DNA from: Ensifer sp. WSM1721
GTDB taxonomy: Bacteria > Pseudomonadota > Alphaproteobacteria > Rhizobiales > Rhizobiaceae
DNA length: 64,000 bases
Reading direction: 5' to 3'
Assembly: GCF_000513895.2 (NCBI RefSeq)
Contig: NZ_CP165782.1
Span: 1,736,001 to 1,800,000 of the forward strand
In this document: positions 38,666-46,910 of the stretch, piece by piece
Numbering within the stretch: position 1 is the stretch's first letter
Layout of the letters: each line of letters begins with the position of its first letter
Notes under the pieces: model-generated
The model's database searches: none
Told to the model about the DNA's origin: nothing
Seen by the model: only the letters and a program-made list of their open reading frames with translations
Position numbers and translations under genes: made by a program

Positions 38666-39490
38666 ATGTCCGACAATACTCCGATCCTTGAACTGCAAAA
38701 TGTCGACAAGAGCTTCGGTCCGATCGACGTGCTGCACAATATTTCGCTCAAGGTCCGTGCGGGCGAGGTGCTGTGCCTGCTCGGCGACAATGGCGCCGGC
38801 AAGTCGACGCTCATCAAGACCCTTGCCGGGGTGCACAAACCGACACGCGGCACGATCCTGATGGACGGCGAGCCGGTCGAATTCAGTGGGCCGCGCGAGG
38901 CGCAGGAAAAGGGCATCTCGACGGTCCATCAATTCGGCGGCACCTTTCCGCTGATGTCGATCGGCCGCTCCTTCTTCGTCGGCGTCGAACCGACCAAGGG
39001 CTGGGGGCCGTTCAAGGTCTATGACCGCAAGACGGCCAACGAAGTTGCCGTCAGGGCCGTGCAGAACTTCGGCATCACCCGGATCGACGATGGCGATCGT
39101 CTCGTCGGGGGGCTTTCAGGCGGCGAACGCCAGTCGCTTGCGATCGCCCGTGCCGTGCATTTCGGGGCCCGTGTGCTGATCCTCGACGAACCAACAGCCG
39201 CCCTCGGCGTGAAACAGGCCGCGCATGTGCTCAGGATCGTCAACGAGGCGAAGCGGCGCGGTCTGGCGGTGATCTTCATCACCCACCAGGTCATGCACGC
39301 GATGGCGGTGGGGGATCACTTCGCCGTGCTCATCCGTGGGGCAATCGCCGCTGATTTCCGTAGGGGAGAGAAGACCCGTGAGGAGATCACCGACCTGATG
39401 GCGGGCGGAGAAACCATGGCGGACCTGGAGGCTCAGATCGAAACCTACATGCAAAGCCACGAAGGGCATCCGCCGCCGCCAGCCCAGTAA
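38666..39490 (+). CDS. Sugar ABC transporter ATP-binding protein, single domain
   Basis: A 274-residue ATPase with Walker A GDNGAGKST near residue 43, signature LSGGERQSLAIARA, and Walker B VLILDEPTAALG. Ribose-type importers often use a double-domain RbsA; this one has a single domain like FrcA. I start at ATG 38666; a GTG three codons earlier directly follows the permease stop. It ends the transporter part of the operon. Confidence 0.92.
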   Translation: MSDNTPILELQNVDKSFGPIDVLHNISLKVRAGEVLCLLGDNGAGKSTLIKTLAGVHKPTRGTILMDGEPVEFSGPREAQEKGISTVHQFGGTFPLMSIGRSFFVGVEPTKGWGPFKVYDRKTANEVAVRAVQNFGITRIDDGDRLVGGLSGGERQSLAIARAVHFGARVLILDEPTAALGVKQAAHVLRIVNEAKRRGLAVIFITHQVMHAMAVGDHFAVLIRGAIAADFRRGEKTREEITDLMAGGETMADLEAQIETYMQSHEGHPPPPAQ

Positions 39491-39597
39491 TCGCTGACGG
39501 TACCACAAACGAAATTGCGCAATGCGCCAGCTTCGACAGCGCCTGAAGAGACCGCCGTCGGAGGAGCGAGAATTGCGTCCGGAATCTGGAGGTCAAT

Positions 39598-40503
39598 ATG
39601 AAGATTGCACTCGACCCGTTCATGCATCGTCATCTCTCGCTTGAAGAGTTGCCCCGCAAGGTCAAGGAACTCGGCTACGATTGGATCGAGCTTTCGCCGC
39701 GCGGCGATTTCCTCGAATGGTTCAAGGCGCCGCGCGTTTTCCCCAACCGCATCAAGAGCTTCAAGAAGGCGCTCGCCGAACAAGGCGTCGGCATCGCCTC
39801 GCTGCTGCCCATGTATCGCTGGGCTTCCAATGACGAGACCGAGCGTCAGGCGGCGGTGAAGCACTGGAAGCGCGCCATCGAGATCGCCGTCGAACTGGGC
39901 GTCGACACGATGAATTCCGAGTTCGGCCGCGGCCCGCACCCGGACAAGGGCTCCTGCTACTGTTGCCACACCGGCTCGATGATAGAGGCCTGCGAGGACG
40001 CCTGGTGGCGCTCGATGGAAGAGCTGGTCCCGCTCTTCGAGCGCGAGGGCATCATGCTTCATGTCGAGCCGCATCCCGAAGACTGGTGCGAGACACTGCA
40101 GCCGGCGCTCGACATCATCCGCACGGTCAATTCGAAGAATGTCAAATTCCTCTACTGCGCGCCGCACACCTTCTATTTCGGTGACGACACCAAGGCGATG
40201 CTCCGAGAGGCGGCGGACGTTCTTGCCCATGTCCATGTGGGCGACACGTTCAACCATAAGGCTTCTTCGGGGCTGCGCTATATCCTCAACCCGCCGGGCA
40301 CCAACGCCCGGGTACACCAGCACCTCAACATCGGTCAGGGCGAAGTGCCCTGGGACGACTTCTTCAGCACCCTCGCTGAGGTCGGTTTCGACGGCATCAT
40401 GACCGCCTGCGTCTTCGCCTGGGAAGACAAGGCGGACCATTCCGGCAAGTTCATGCGCGCCGAGATGCAGCGCTACATCGACAAGTACTGGAGGGCAAAA
40501 TGA
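39598..40503 (+). CDS. IolH-like sugar phosphate isomerase/epimerase (TIM barrel)
   Basis: A 301-residue xylose-isomerase-like TIM barrel. The start [31 protein letters not shown] and [20 protein letters not shown] resemble IolH of the inositol operon. Likely metal ligands are E108, [16 protein letters not shown] and the late His. A tight cluster of cysteines, C120, C122, C123 and C132 with H124, is unusual for the fold. It overlaps the next dehydrogenase gene by 4 bases, so the two act together. Substrate unproven. Confidence 0.82.
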   Translation: MKIALDPFMHRHLSLEELPRKVKELGYDWIELSPRGDFLEWFKAPRVFPNRIKSFKKALAEQGVGIASLLPMYRWASNDETERQAAVKHWKRAIEIAVELGVDTMNSEFGRGPHPDKGSCYCCHTGSMIEACEDAWWRSMEELVPLFEREGIMLHVEPHPEDWCETLQPALDIIRTVNSKNVKFLYCAPHTFYFGDDTKAMLREAADVLAHVHVGDTFNHKASSGLRYILNPPGTNARVHQHLNIGQGEVPWDDFFSTLAEVGFDGIMTACVFAWEDKADHSGKFMRAEMQRYIDKYWRAK

Positions 40504-41525
40504 CCCTCCAGGTTGGTGTCATCGGCACGGGTATGATCGGCCAGGATCATATCCGCCGGCTTACGAAAGTCCTGTCCGGTGTCGAAGTCGTGGGTGTCAC
40601 CGACATCGACCAGGCCCGCGCTGCTGCCGCCGCCCCCGACGGGGCGGAGGTGTTCGCCACCCCCTCGGCCCTGATTGCGTCTGAAAAGATTGAGGCCGTG
40701 ATCATCTGCTCCTGGGGGCCGGCGCACGAGGAGCAACTGCTCGCCTCTATCGCCGCCGGCAAGCCCGTCTTCTGCGAAAAGCCCCTGGTGACGTCCGAGG
40801 CGGCCGCGCTGCGCGTGATAGAAGCCGAAGTCGCCTTTGGCCGGCGTCTCGTGCAGGTGGGGTTCATGCGCCGTTTCGATGCCGATTATCGCCGCCTCAA
40901 GACCGCGACCGACGGAGGGAGACTCGGCGCTCCGCTCATGTTCCATTCCGTCCATCGCAATGCCTCGGTGCCCGAGGGGCTCTACACGTCGGAGATGCCG
41001 CTGAACGATACGCTGGTGCATGACGCAGATATCTCCCGCTGGCTGCTGTCGGACGAGATTTCCGGGGTCGAGGTGCGGGTTCCGCGCCGGTCATCGCGTG
41101 GTGGCGCGTTGCGCGACCCGGTGTTCGTGCTCCTGCACATGGCCTCCGGTGCGCTGGTCGATGTCGAGATTTCGGTCAACATCGCCTATGGCTATGACAT
41201 CCGCGGCGAGGTCAGTTGCGAGACGGGTGTCGCCGCGCTTCCAAACCGCCCGGCAACCGTGATCTCGGATTCGAACGGCATTCGCCAGGCGATCCCCGTG
41301 GATTGGCGCGAGCGCTTCATCGAGGCTTACGACCAGGAGTTCCGGGAATGGATCGTCGCCGCCTCGGAGGGCACCGCGACCGGTCCCTCCACCTGGGATG
41401 GGTACGCGGCCACCCTCGTGGCCGATGCCGCCCTGCGTGCCGCGGCGAGCGGCGGCCTTGAACCAGTCAACATGATAGAGAAACCGGACCTTTACGGAGC
41501 TCCGACCGCCATGGCGGCGGAATGA
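40500..41525 (+). CDS. IolG-like inositol 2-dehydrogenase, Gfo/Idh/MocA family
   Basis: A 341-residue NAD-dependent dehydrogenase. N-terminal Rossmann motif [16 protein letters not shown]; catalytic lysine motif FCEKPL near residue 97; [10 protein letters not shown] carries the catalytic Asp and His. The motif set [14 protein letters not shown] and HRNASVP matches inositol 2-dehydrogenases (IolG) of actinobacteria and rhizobia as I remember them. It is coupled to the IolH-like gene. The exact polyol is not provable from sequence. Confidence 0.82.
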   Translation: MTLQVGVIGTGMIGQDHIRRLTKVLSGVEVVGVTDIDQARAAAAAPDGAEVFATPSALIASEKIEAVIICSWGPAHEEQLLASIAAGKPVFCEKPLVTSEAAALRVIEAEVAFGRRLVQVGFMRRFDADYRRLKTATDGGRLGAPLMFHSVHRNASVPEGLYTSEMPLNDTLVHDADISRWLLSDEISGVEVRVPRRSSRGGALRDPVFVLLHMASGALVDVEISVNIAYGYDIRGEVSCETGVAALPNRPATVISDSNGIRQAIPVDWRERFIEAYDQEFREWIVAASEGTATGPSTWDGYAATLVADAALRAAASGGLEPVNMIEKPDLYGAPTAMAAE

Positions 41526-41558
41526 ACCGGTAGACCATTTTCAGGAAAAGATGATCAG

Positions 41559-42731
41559 ATGATCAACGGAGAAAGAACGATTTCCCGCCCGCTCCGCTGG
41601 GGCATGGTCGGCGGCGGCCGCACCGGCCAGGTGGGATACAAGCATCGTACCGGTGCGTTGCGCGATGGTACCTATCAGTTGCTGTGCGGTGCCTTCGACC
41701 TCGACGAGGCGCGCGGCCGAGATTTCGGCGTGAAGCTCGGCGTCGAGGCGGACCGCTGCTACACCACCTACCGGGAACTGATCGCAAAGGAGTCGGCGCG
41801 CGAGGACGGAATAGAGGTGGTCTCGATTGCCACCCCCAACTTCACCCATTTCGAGATCACCAAGGCGTGCCTTGAAGCCGGACTGCACGTCATCTGCGAA
41901 AAGCCGCTCTTCTTCACCGTCGCCGAATGCGAGGAGATCGAAAAGCTTGCCGAGCAAAAGGGCCTGATCGTCGGCGTCACCTACGGCTTCACCGGCCATC
42001 CGCTGGTTCACCAGATGGCCGCCATGGTGAAGAAAGGCATGCTGGGCGATATTCGCATCGTCGACATGCAATATACCCATGGCTTCAACTCAGGCGACGA
42101 CGTGGGTGCGGGCGAGGCCGTAAAGTGGCGCACCAATCCCGAGACCGCCGGCCCGACCTTTGTCCTCGGCGACATCGGCACGCATCTCTATTACCTGTCC
42201 GAGATCGTCCTGCCGCACATGAAGATCGAGAAACTGCTCTGCGACCGCAAGGCGTTTATCCCGACTCGTGCGCCGCTCGAAGACCATGCCACGGTGCTGA
42301 TGCACTACGACAACGGGGCACGCGGCCGCCTCTGGGTCTCCTCGGTGGACGCGGGGAACATGGGCAGCCAGCGCTACCGTTTCGTCGGCTCCAAGGCCTC
42401 CGTCGAATGGTCCGACAGCCGTCCCGACCAGTTGATCTACGAAGTCCAGGGCGAGCCGAACCGCACCCTGCATCACGGCATGCCCTATCTCGAGGAAGAA
42501 AGCCTAGCGATCGACCGCATGGGCGCGCTGCATACGGAAGGTCTCGGCGATAGCTGGTCAAACATCTACCTGTGGATCGCGCAAGCGGTCGACGCGAAGA
42601 GGCGCGGTGACGAAGCCTTCCTGAACACGCACCACTATCCGGGCATCAAGGCGGGCACCGAAGGTGTCCGCTGGCTGGAAAACTGCGTCCGCTCGGCCGA
42701 CGCCGGCTCCGCCTGGGTCGATTTCAAATAG
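41559..42731 (+). CDS. Gfo/Idh/MocA-family oxidoreductase
   Basis: A 390-residue NAD(P)-dependent dehydrogenase with WGMVGGGRTGQVGYKHRTGA at the nucleotide site and ICEKPL with the catalytic lysine. It is more divergent than the IolG-like neighbour and longer at the C-terminus. A strong terminator follows 13 bases after the stop. It may act on a different position of the same polyol, e.g. a keto-inositol or glycoside. Substrate unknown. Confidence 0.85.
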   Translation: MINGERTISRPLRWGMVGGGRTGQVGYKHRTGALRDGTYQLLCGAFDLDEARGRDFGVKLGVEADRCYTTYRELIAKESAREDGIEVVSIATPNFTHFEITKACLEAGLHVICEKPLFFTVAECEEIEKLAEQKGLIVGVTYGFTGHPLVHQMAAMVKKGMLGDIRIVDMQYTHGFNSGDDVGAGEAVKWRTNPETAGPTFVLGDIGTHLYYLSEIVLPHMKIEKLLCDRKAFIPTRAPLEDHATVLMHYDNGARGRLWVSSVDAGNMGSQRYRFVGSKASVEWSDSRPDQLIYEVQGEPNRTLHHGMPYLEEESLAIDRMGALHTEGLGDSWSNIYLWIAQAVDAKRRGDEAFLNTHHYPGIKAGTEGVRWLENCVRSADAGSAWVDFK

Positions 42732-42744
42732 CTCCTCCCCAACT

Positions 42745-42773
42745 GGGGCGCACCGAAGTGCGCCCCCTTTTTT
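42745..42773 (+). terminator. Intrinsic terminator after the second dehydrogenase gene
   Basis: GGGGCGCAC, loop CGAA, GTGCGCCCC, then six T: a textbook Rho-independent terminator. It ends 15 bases before the ATG of the next gene, so that gene depends on read-through or its own promoter. Confidence 0.9.
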
Positions 42774-42787
42774 CGGACAGAGACAAG

Positions 42788-43729
42788 ATGAAACTTTCCA
42801 TTTGCACCGATGTCATGGGCGATCTCTCCTTCACCGAGATGCTCGACAAATGCGTGAAACTCGGCGTTGAAGGTATCGAGATGACCGGCGGCGGCTGGTC
42901 CCGCGCGCCGCATTTCCGAGCCGACGAGCTGCTGGCCGACAGGGCACTCCTGAGGTCCAAGCTCAAGGAAATCGAAACGCGCGGCCTCGAAATCGCGGCG
43001 CTGAATTGCTCGGCCAACCCGCTCGATCCGGGTGCTATGGGCAAGCGTCACCGCAAGGAGATGGAGCAAACGATCCGTCTTGCCGGTGAAATCGGCGTCA
43101 AGACCATCGTGACAATGTCCGGTCTGCCGGAAGCAGCACCCGGCGACACGGTGCCGAACTGGCTCGTCTATACGAAGAGCTGGCCCGGCGAGATGCCGGA
43201 GCGCGACCGCTACCAATGGGAAGATCGTGCGTTTCCGCTGTGGCACGATCTGGTGAAGCTCGCCAAGGAGGCCGGTGTCGAGAAATACGCACTCGAAAAC
43301 TTCTCGGCCATGCTCGTATGGAATCCCGAGACCCTTTTCCGTCTGCGCAACGAAGTCGGCCCGACGGTCGGCATGAACCTCGACCCCTCGCATCTGATGT
43401 GGATGGGCGCCGATCCGATCGCGTCTGCCCGCGCGCTCGGCGATGCGATCCACCACTGCCACGGCAAGGACACCCGTATCGAACGGGGACTTGCGGATGT
43501 GAACGGCCTTCTCGAATTGAAAGATGTGACCGACGTCGCGAACCGGAGCTGGAACTACGTTGCTGTAGGAGCAGGCCGTGATCTGCAGTGGTGGAAGGAG
43601 TTCTTCTCTGTCGTGCGCATGTGCGGCTACAACGGCTGGGTCAGCCTCGAGATGGAAGATTTCACCATGTCGGTCGAGGCCGGCATCACCTCTTCCGTCA
43701 ATGCCCTGAAACAGACCATCAGCCGCTAG
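42788..43729 (+). CDS. Sugar phosphate isomerase/epimerase family protein
   Basis: A 313-residue TIM-barrel protein of the AP-endonuclease-2/xylose-isomerase-like family. Probable metal ligands are in ALENFSAM (E), LDPSH (D, H), CHGKDT (H) and SLEMED (E). It starts at ATG 42788, right behind a strong terminator. Same strand as the polyol operon and likely in the same pathway, but the substrate is unknown. Confidence 0.85.
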   Translation: MKLSICTDVMGDLSFTEMLDKCVKLGVEGIEMTGGGWSRAPHFRADELLADRALLRSKLKEIETRGLEIAALNCSANPLDPGAMGKRHRKEMEQTIRLAGEIGVKTIVTMSGLPEAAPGDTVPNWLVYTKSWPGEMPERDRYQWEDRAFPLWHDLVKLAKEAGVEKYALENFSAMLVWNPETLFRLRNEVGPTVGMNLDPSHLMWMGADPIASARALGDAIHHCHGKDTRIERGLADVNGLLELKDVTDVANRSWNYVAVGAGRDLQWWKEFFSVVRMCGYNGWVSLEMEDFTMSVEAGITSSVNALKQTISR

Positions 43730-43774
43730 ACCGTTGATGCCGATCGGGAACCCAAGGCCGCCCGCGGATACAAT

Positions 43775-43797
43775 GCGAGGGGCGCTCCTCCCCTCGC
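43775..43797. repeat. Short inverted repeat upstream of the RpiR-like gene
   Basis: GCGAGGGG and CCCCTCGC flank 7 bases. It lies between the isomerase gene and the RpiR-like gene. There is no T-run, so it may be a weak terminator or an mRNA leader stem. Confidence 0.4.
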
Positions 43798-43819
43798 CAG
43801 CGTCGGAAGAGGATCAATC

Positions 43820-44173
43820 ATGCGAGCTCCGACAGAAGAACTGCCGCCGAAGAGTCTTGCTGAATTGAGACTGATAATAGCCTCGAGAAAACTCGTCCTC
43901 CCAAGACAACTCGAGTACATTCTCCGGGGTGCCATGTGCAAACCAGAACTCGTCGCGTTCGGCACCGCGCGGTCGATCGCACGCGCCTGCTCCGTTTCGC
44001 CGACGACGGTCGTTCGGCTCTCCCGCTTTCTAGGCTTCGCGAGTTTTCACGAGTTCAGGAGATTGTTTCGAGAGCACCTAAAGGAGCGTATCGCCCGAAA
44101 TAGGGATACCCGCGAGCGGTATGTTGGAGGTGACGTGCCGTGTGTCGCGGCGCTAGACCGACGCGCTGATTAA
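43820..44173 (+). CDS. RpiR-type HTH protein lacking the SIS domain
   Basis: A 117-residue protein whose middle (GTARSIARACSVSPTTVVRL, then RFLGFASFHEFRRLFREHL) is the RpiR N-terminal HTH. Full RpiR regulators have about 280 residues with a sugar-phosphate-binding SIS domain; here the frame stops at 44173 and the following DNA holds a promoter and a small gene instead. It is either a truncated remnant or a stand-alone HTH. It may have controlled the adjoining isomerase gene. Confidence 0.65.
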   Translation: MRAPTEELPPKSLAELRLIIASRKLVLPRQLEYILRGAMCKPELVAFGTARSIARACSVSPTTVVRLSRFLGFASFHEFRRLFREHLKERIARNRDTRERYVGGDVPCVAALDRRAD

Positions 44174-44180
44174 CTGATTT

Positions 44181-44206
44181 GGAACACACCCGCGATTGAG
44201 GCCGTT
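44181..44206 (+). promoter_or_regulatory. EcfG (RpoE2) type stress promoter
   Basis: GGAAC at 44181-44185, 17 bases, then CGTT at 44203-44206: an exact match to the alphaproteobacterial general-stress sigma consensus. It lies 24 bases before the ATG of the membrane-peptide gene at 44231, giving a very short leader. Confidence 0.8.
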
Positions 44207-44230
44207 CAGTCCTCATGAAAGGAGGAAGCA

Positions 44231-44305
44231 ATGAACCAGATCATCTATCTCGTGGGATTAGTTGTGATCGTAATCGCTATCTTGTCGTTCTTCGGTTTGG
44301 GCTGA
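44231..44305 (+). CDS. Small membrane peptide (24 aa) under stress promoter
   Basis: ATG 44231 follows the strong site AAAGGAGGAAGC. The peptide begins MNQIIYLVGLVVIVIAIL and ends with FFGLG: one transmembrane helix with almost no loops. I recall similar 24-residue peptides in rhizobia but cannot cite a family. With the EcfG promoter just upstream it is probably a general-stress membrane peptide. Confidence 0.7.
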   Translation: MNQIIYLVGLVVIVIAILSFFGLG

Positions 44306-44339
44306 ACTCGGCCGCAGCGATCTCGCATCTTCCCGGCGG

Positions 44340-44588
44340 CTATTCGAACCCCGCCTGGCGAAACCATTCCTGTATGCCGGCAAGCACCGCTGCCTTGGCG
44401 CCATCGAGGGTTGGCGCATAGTGGAAGCCCGTCTCGCGCGTACCGTTGCATTGGGAAATCCGCCAAGCCCAGTCGCTCATCGTCTGGCGCTTCATCACAA
44501 AGGCGACTTCGTGCCGCCCGAGCATAGCGCAATAGGTTTCGTTGCGCAGCGGCAACCACATCAGGCGAATCTCGGTAACCGACACCAT
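44340..44588 (-). CDS. Small hypothetical protein (82 aa)
   Basis: Starts MVSVTEIRLMWLPLRNETYC at ATG 44588 behind GGAGGG. The chain has three cysteines and an amphipathic C-terminus (TLDGAKAAVLAGIQEWFRQA). It is convergent with the membrane-peptide gene, 34 bases away. The frame stays open upstream but without a better start. Family unknown; typical of small rhizobial stress-related proteins. Confidence 0.55.
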   Translation of the reverse strand: MVSVTEIRLMWLPLRNETYCAMLGRHEVAFVMKRQTMSDWAWRISQCNGTRETGFHYAPTLDGAKAAVLAGIQEWFRQAGFE

Positions 44589-44963
44589 CCCAACCCTCCA
44601 GCACAACCTTAAGATATAGGACGGCCGCCAAGTGCCTGAAACCCCACCAATTGAGGGGCATTGCTCCCATGGGAGCCACGCGCACGCGAAGCGGCGTGTG
44701 CAACCCAGGATATGAAAGGCGGAGGGCCAATGCCCTGTCCTGCCAAAAATACGGACAAACGGCAATTCCTGAGCTACATTGAGGCTCCGGGGCGCGGTTC
44801 CACCCGGGGGAGTTGCACGGAACCGGGGCCCATTTGACAACGTTTTAGAAGTTGATCCTTAGCGGGATCGACAGGGCCCCAGCAGTCTCTGCCGGCATCG
44901 CGCCCGACGTACATGGCGACGCCTCAAATCCCACTTTGGGCATCGCATACCAGGAGGAGAAGC
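44589..44963. promoter_or_regulatory. Intergenic region with a second EcfG-type promoter
   Basis: This gap of 375 bases separates a leftward small gene from the rightward DUF982 gene. No gene is supported inside. Its main content is the EcfG-type site at 44819-44844 listed next. A stem around AAGTTGATCC TTAGC GGGATCGAC near 44850 could form in the leader. Confidence 0.55.
44819..44844 (+). promoter_or_regulatory. EcfG (RpoE2) type promoter upstream of the DUF982 gene
   Basis: GGAAC at 44819-44823, 17 bases, then CGTT at 44841-44844. Same spacing as the site at 44181. The next rightward gene starts at 44964, so the leader would be about 110 bases. Two exact matches within 650 bases support a small stress regulon. 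Confidence 0.7.
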
Positions 44964-45203
44964 ATGCATCAGGTGTTGTGGAGCCGTCCTATCGAGCTTG
45001 GAATTTCCGGCGGCGGCGTGCGCACGGTAAAGGGACCGTCCGACGCGCTCGCATGCCTTGCGGGCCAGTGGCCCCACCGCGGCCCTTACTATGTGGCTGC
45101 GCGCAGCGCCTGCCGTGCCGCCATCGATGGCCGCCGGACGGCCGAGGAGGCCCGCAGGCTCTTCATATCCGCGGCCGAAGAGGCCCATTTGAAAGCGCAT
45201 TAG
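44964..45203 (+). CDS. DUF982 family protein
   Basis: A 79-residue protein starting MHQVLWSRPIELGISGGGVR behind AGGAGGAG. It shows the DUF982 pattern: an aromatic-rich start, SDALACLAGQWP in the middle, then YYVAARSACRAAIDGR and AEEARRLFISAAEEA. DUF982 proteins are short, rhizobial and often stress-regulated; biochemical function unknown. It lies downstream of an EcfG-type promoter. Confidence 0.8.
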   Translation: MHQVLWSRPIELGISGGGVRTVKGPSDALACLAGQWPHRGPYYVAARSACRAAIDGRRTAEEARRLFISAAEEAHLKAH

Positions 45204-45652
45204 AGAGTGATCCGAAGGCGGTGCGCAGGCTCGTCGAGCGGCCGACCTCGGGACCGCGGTCGCGCGCGTTGTGTTCTATCCATGCACCTTACTCGTCGAG
45301 ACCGCTTTCAAAAGATAATACTATTTTCAATACCTTTTTCCGAGTAGACGTATTGGTAATATTATTGTGTTGCAGCGCAATATTTCATCGGCTCTGCTCT
45401 GTCTTACTTGAAAAGTCGGGCGCCTTCTAATATAAGCGATCTCGCAAGCTTGTTTGCAGATGTGTCAGCGAGATCCTCACGGGTCTCGAGCCCGATTTCG
45501 AATTGAGACAGAAATCTCCGTGAAACTGCCCGATTTCTGTCGCGAAGCCTTCATTTATTGCCGCTATATTCTGAGGTGCCTCACAAAAACCAACATCGGA
45601 GCGTTTAAGTCCCTTAAAAGAAGGGAGACAAAAATAAGACGGGAGAGCCATC
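45204..45652. other. AT-rich intergenic region, no gene seen
   Basis: About 450 bases without a supported gene. The part 45300-45400 is much more AT-rich than the surroundings and contains runs such as AATACCTTTTTCC. It should hold the end of the DUF982 transcript and the promoter of the 68-residue gene. A small RNA cannot be excluded, but I see no convincing one. Confidence 0.35.
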
Positions 45653-45859
45653 ATGAACGACAGTAATCTCTATCGCATCGTCGAAGTCAGCATGAAGCGC
45701 GAAAGCGGCCGCAAGGACATCGGCATCATGACCGTGCGCCAGGCCCTTGAGCTTCCCGAAGTACCGAGCCTTGAATACAGCCATCCGGATCTCAACTCGC
45801 GCTCGGACGGCCGGTTCCTCACGCGCGACCAGCTCGAGGCTTATGCCCGCTGCGCCTGA
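45653..45859 (+). CDS. Small hypothetical protein (68 aa)
   Basis: Starts MNDSNLYRIVEVSMKRESGR and continues with MTVRQALELPEVPS and FLTRDQLEAYARCA, a hydrophilic, mostly helical chain. A GGGAGA site precedes the ATG. A GAGCCGC/GCGGCTC stem overlaps and follows the stop without a T-run. Probably a small rhizobial protein; function unknown. Confidence 0.6.
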   Translation: MNDSNLYRIVEVSMKRESGRKDIGIMTVRQALELPEVPSLEYSHPDLNSRSDGRFLTRDQLEAYARCA

Positions 45860-46049
45860 GCCGCTGCGATTGCGGCTCTCATCATTCCTCTCGCCAGATC
45901 ATCTTTGCGGTAGCCCTTCCGGCTGCTAACGTCCTTCCCAGATTCGCTACAGCGTCGAGCCTAGCCGGGCCGGCTGCTGTGGCGTTTCAATTATCCGCAT
46001 GTGTTTCGCCGGCAAACTGAATGAAACCGTGCGACGGAGCCGGACGACC

Positions 46050-46736
46050 ATGGACACCATTCTGCCACCCCCGCCGCCCGTGCTGCTGCCGATCTCCGGC
46101 AGCCCCGTGGGCTTTCCTGTGAGGCGGGTCTATTGCGTCGGGCGCAACTACGCCGCCCACGCGATCGAAATGGGACATGACCCTGACCGCGAACCGCCCT
46201 TCTTCTTTCAAAAGAACCCGGACAATCTGTTGCTGCCGGGTCAGGATTTCCCCTACCCGCCCCTTTCTTCCGACGTGCATCACGAGGTCGAGCTGATCGT
46301 TGCCTTGCGCAGTGGCGGTGCCGACATTCCGGTCGCGGTAGCGACGGACCACGTCTTCGGCTATGGCGTCGGTATCGATTTCACCCGCCGCGACCTGCAG
46401 GCCGAAGCGAAGAAAGCCGGGAAGCCCTGGACTGCAGCCAAGGCCTTCGAGCACTCCGCGCCGGTTTCTGAAGTCGTGCCAGCCAAGGCGATCGGCCACC
46501 CGACGAACGGGAACATCTGGCTCAAGGTCAATGGCGAGTTGCGTCAGCAGGGCGACCTTGATCAGATGATCTGGAAAGTACCGGAGATCATCGCCGAGCT
46601 CTCCCGGCTTTTCACGCTCGCGCCGGGCGATATCATCATGACCGGAACGCCCTCTGGCGTCGGTCCGGTTGCCCGCGGAGATGTCGTGACTTGTGGCGTC
46701 GATGGCGTCGCGGCGCTCGCAGTCAAAGTCGTCTAA
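46050..46736 (+). CDS. Fumarylacetoacetate hydrolase family protein
   Basis: A 228-residue enzyme of the FAH superfamily, resembling fumarylpyruvate hydrolase. Start at ATG 46050 (MDTILPPPPP). Motifs: VGRNYAAHAIEMG, the metal-site HHEVELI, FGYGVGIDFTRRDLQ and IIMTGTPSGVGP. It probably splits a C-C bond in a beta-diketo acid from aromatic breakdown. No pathway partners are next to it. Confidence 0.88.
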   Translation: MDTILPPPPPVLLPISGSPVGFPVRRVYCVGRNYAAHAIEMGHDPDREPPFFFQKNPDNLLLPGQDFPYPPLSSDVHHEVELIVALRSGGADIPVAVATDHVFGYGVGIDFTRRDLQAEAKKAGKPWTAAKAFEHSAPVSEVVPAKAIGHPTNGNIWLKVNGELRQQGDLDQMIWKVPEIIAELSRLFTLAPGDIIMTGTPSGVGPVARGDVVTCGVDGVAALAVKVV

Positions 46737-46759
46737 AAAAGGAGCGGAGCGGAATGTCG

Positions 46760-46855
46760 GCTACAGCGTCCTTTGTGCGTCTTTCAGACGCACAAAGGAC
46801 GCTGTAGCACTTTGAATTACTGCACGGTTTTGTCCTTAATCGGCTAGATTAAGGA
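46760..46855. repeat. Rhizobial intergenic palindrome pair (RIME-like)
   Basis: A perfect 23-base-pair palindrome occupies 46760-46808 (GCTACAGCGTCCTTTGTGCG... with loop TTC). A second one, TCCTTAATC GGCTA GATTAAGGA, lies at 46833-46855. The combination recurs in rhizobial genomes as an intergenic mosaic element, from memory. It lies between two rightward genes. Confidence 0.75.
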
Positions 46856-46910
46856 AAGATGCAGTCGGGCCGATGTCCAACGCCGCCACACGAGCCGGGA
46901 GGAAGTTCGC

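Noticed and set aside
44174..44340. Search for the missing SIS domain of the RpiR-like gene in other frames
   Set aside because: No SIS-like sequence; the DNA is occupied by an EcfG promoter and a small gene, so a simple frameshift does not explain the truncation.
45290..45420. Possible small RNA or foreign AT-rich insertion
   Set aside because: No promoter-terminator pair, tRNA or integrase found; recorded as AT-rich intergenic DNA only.
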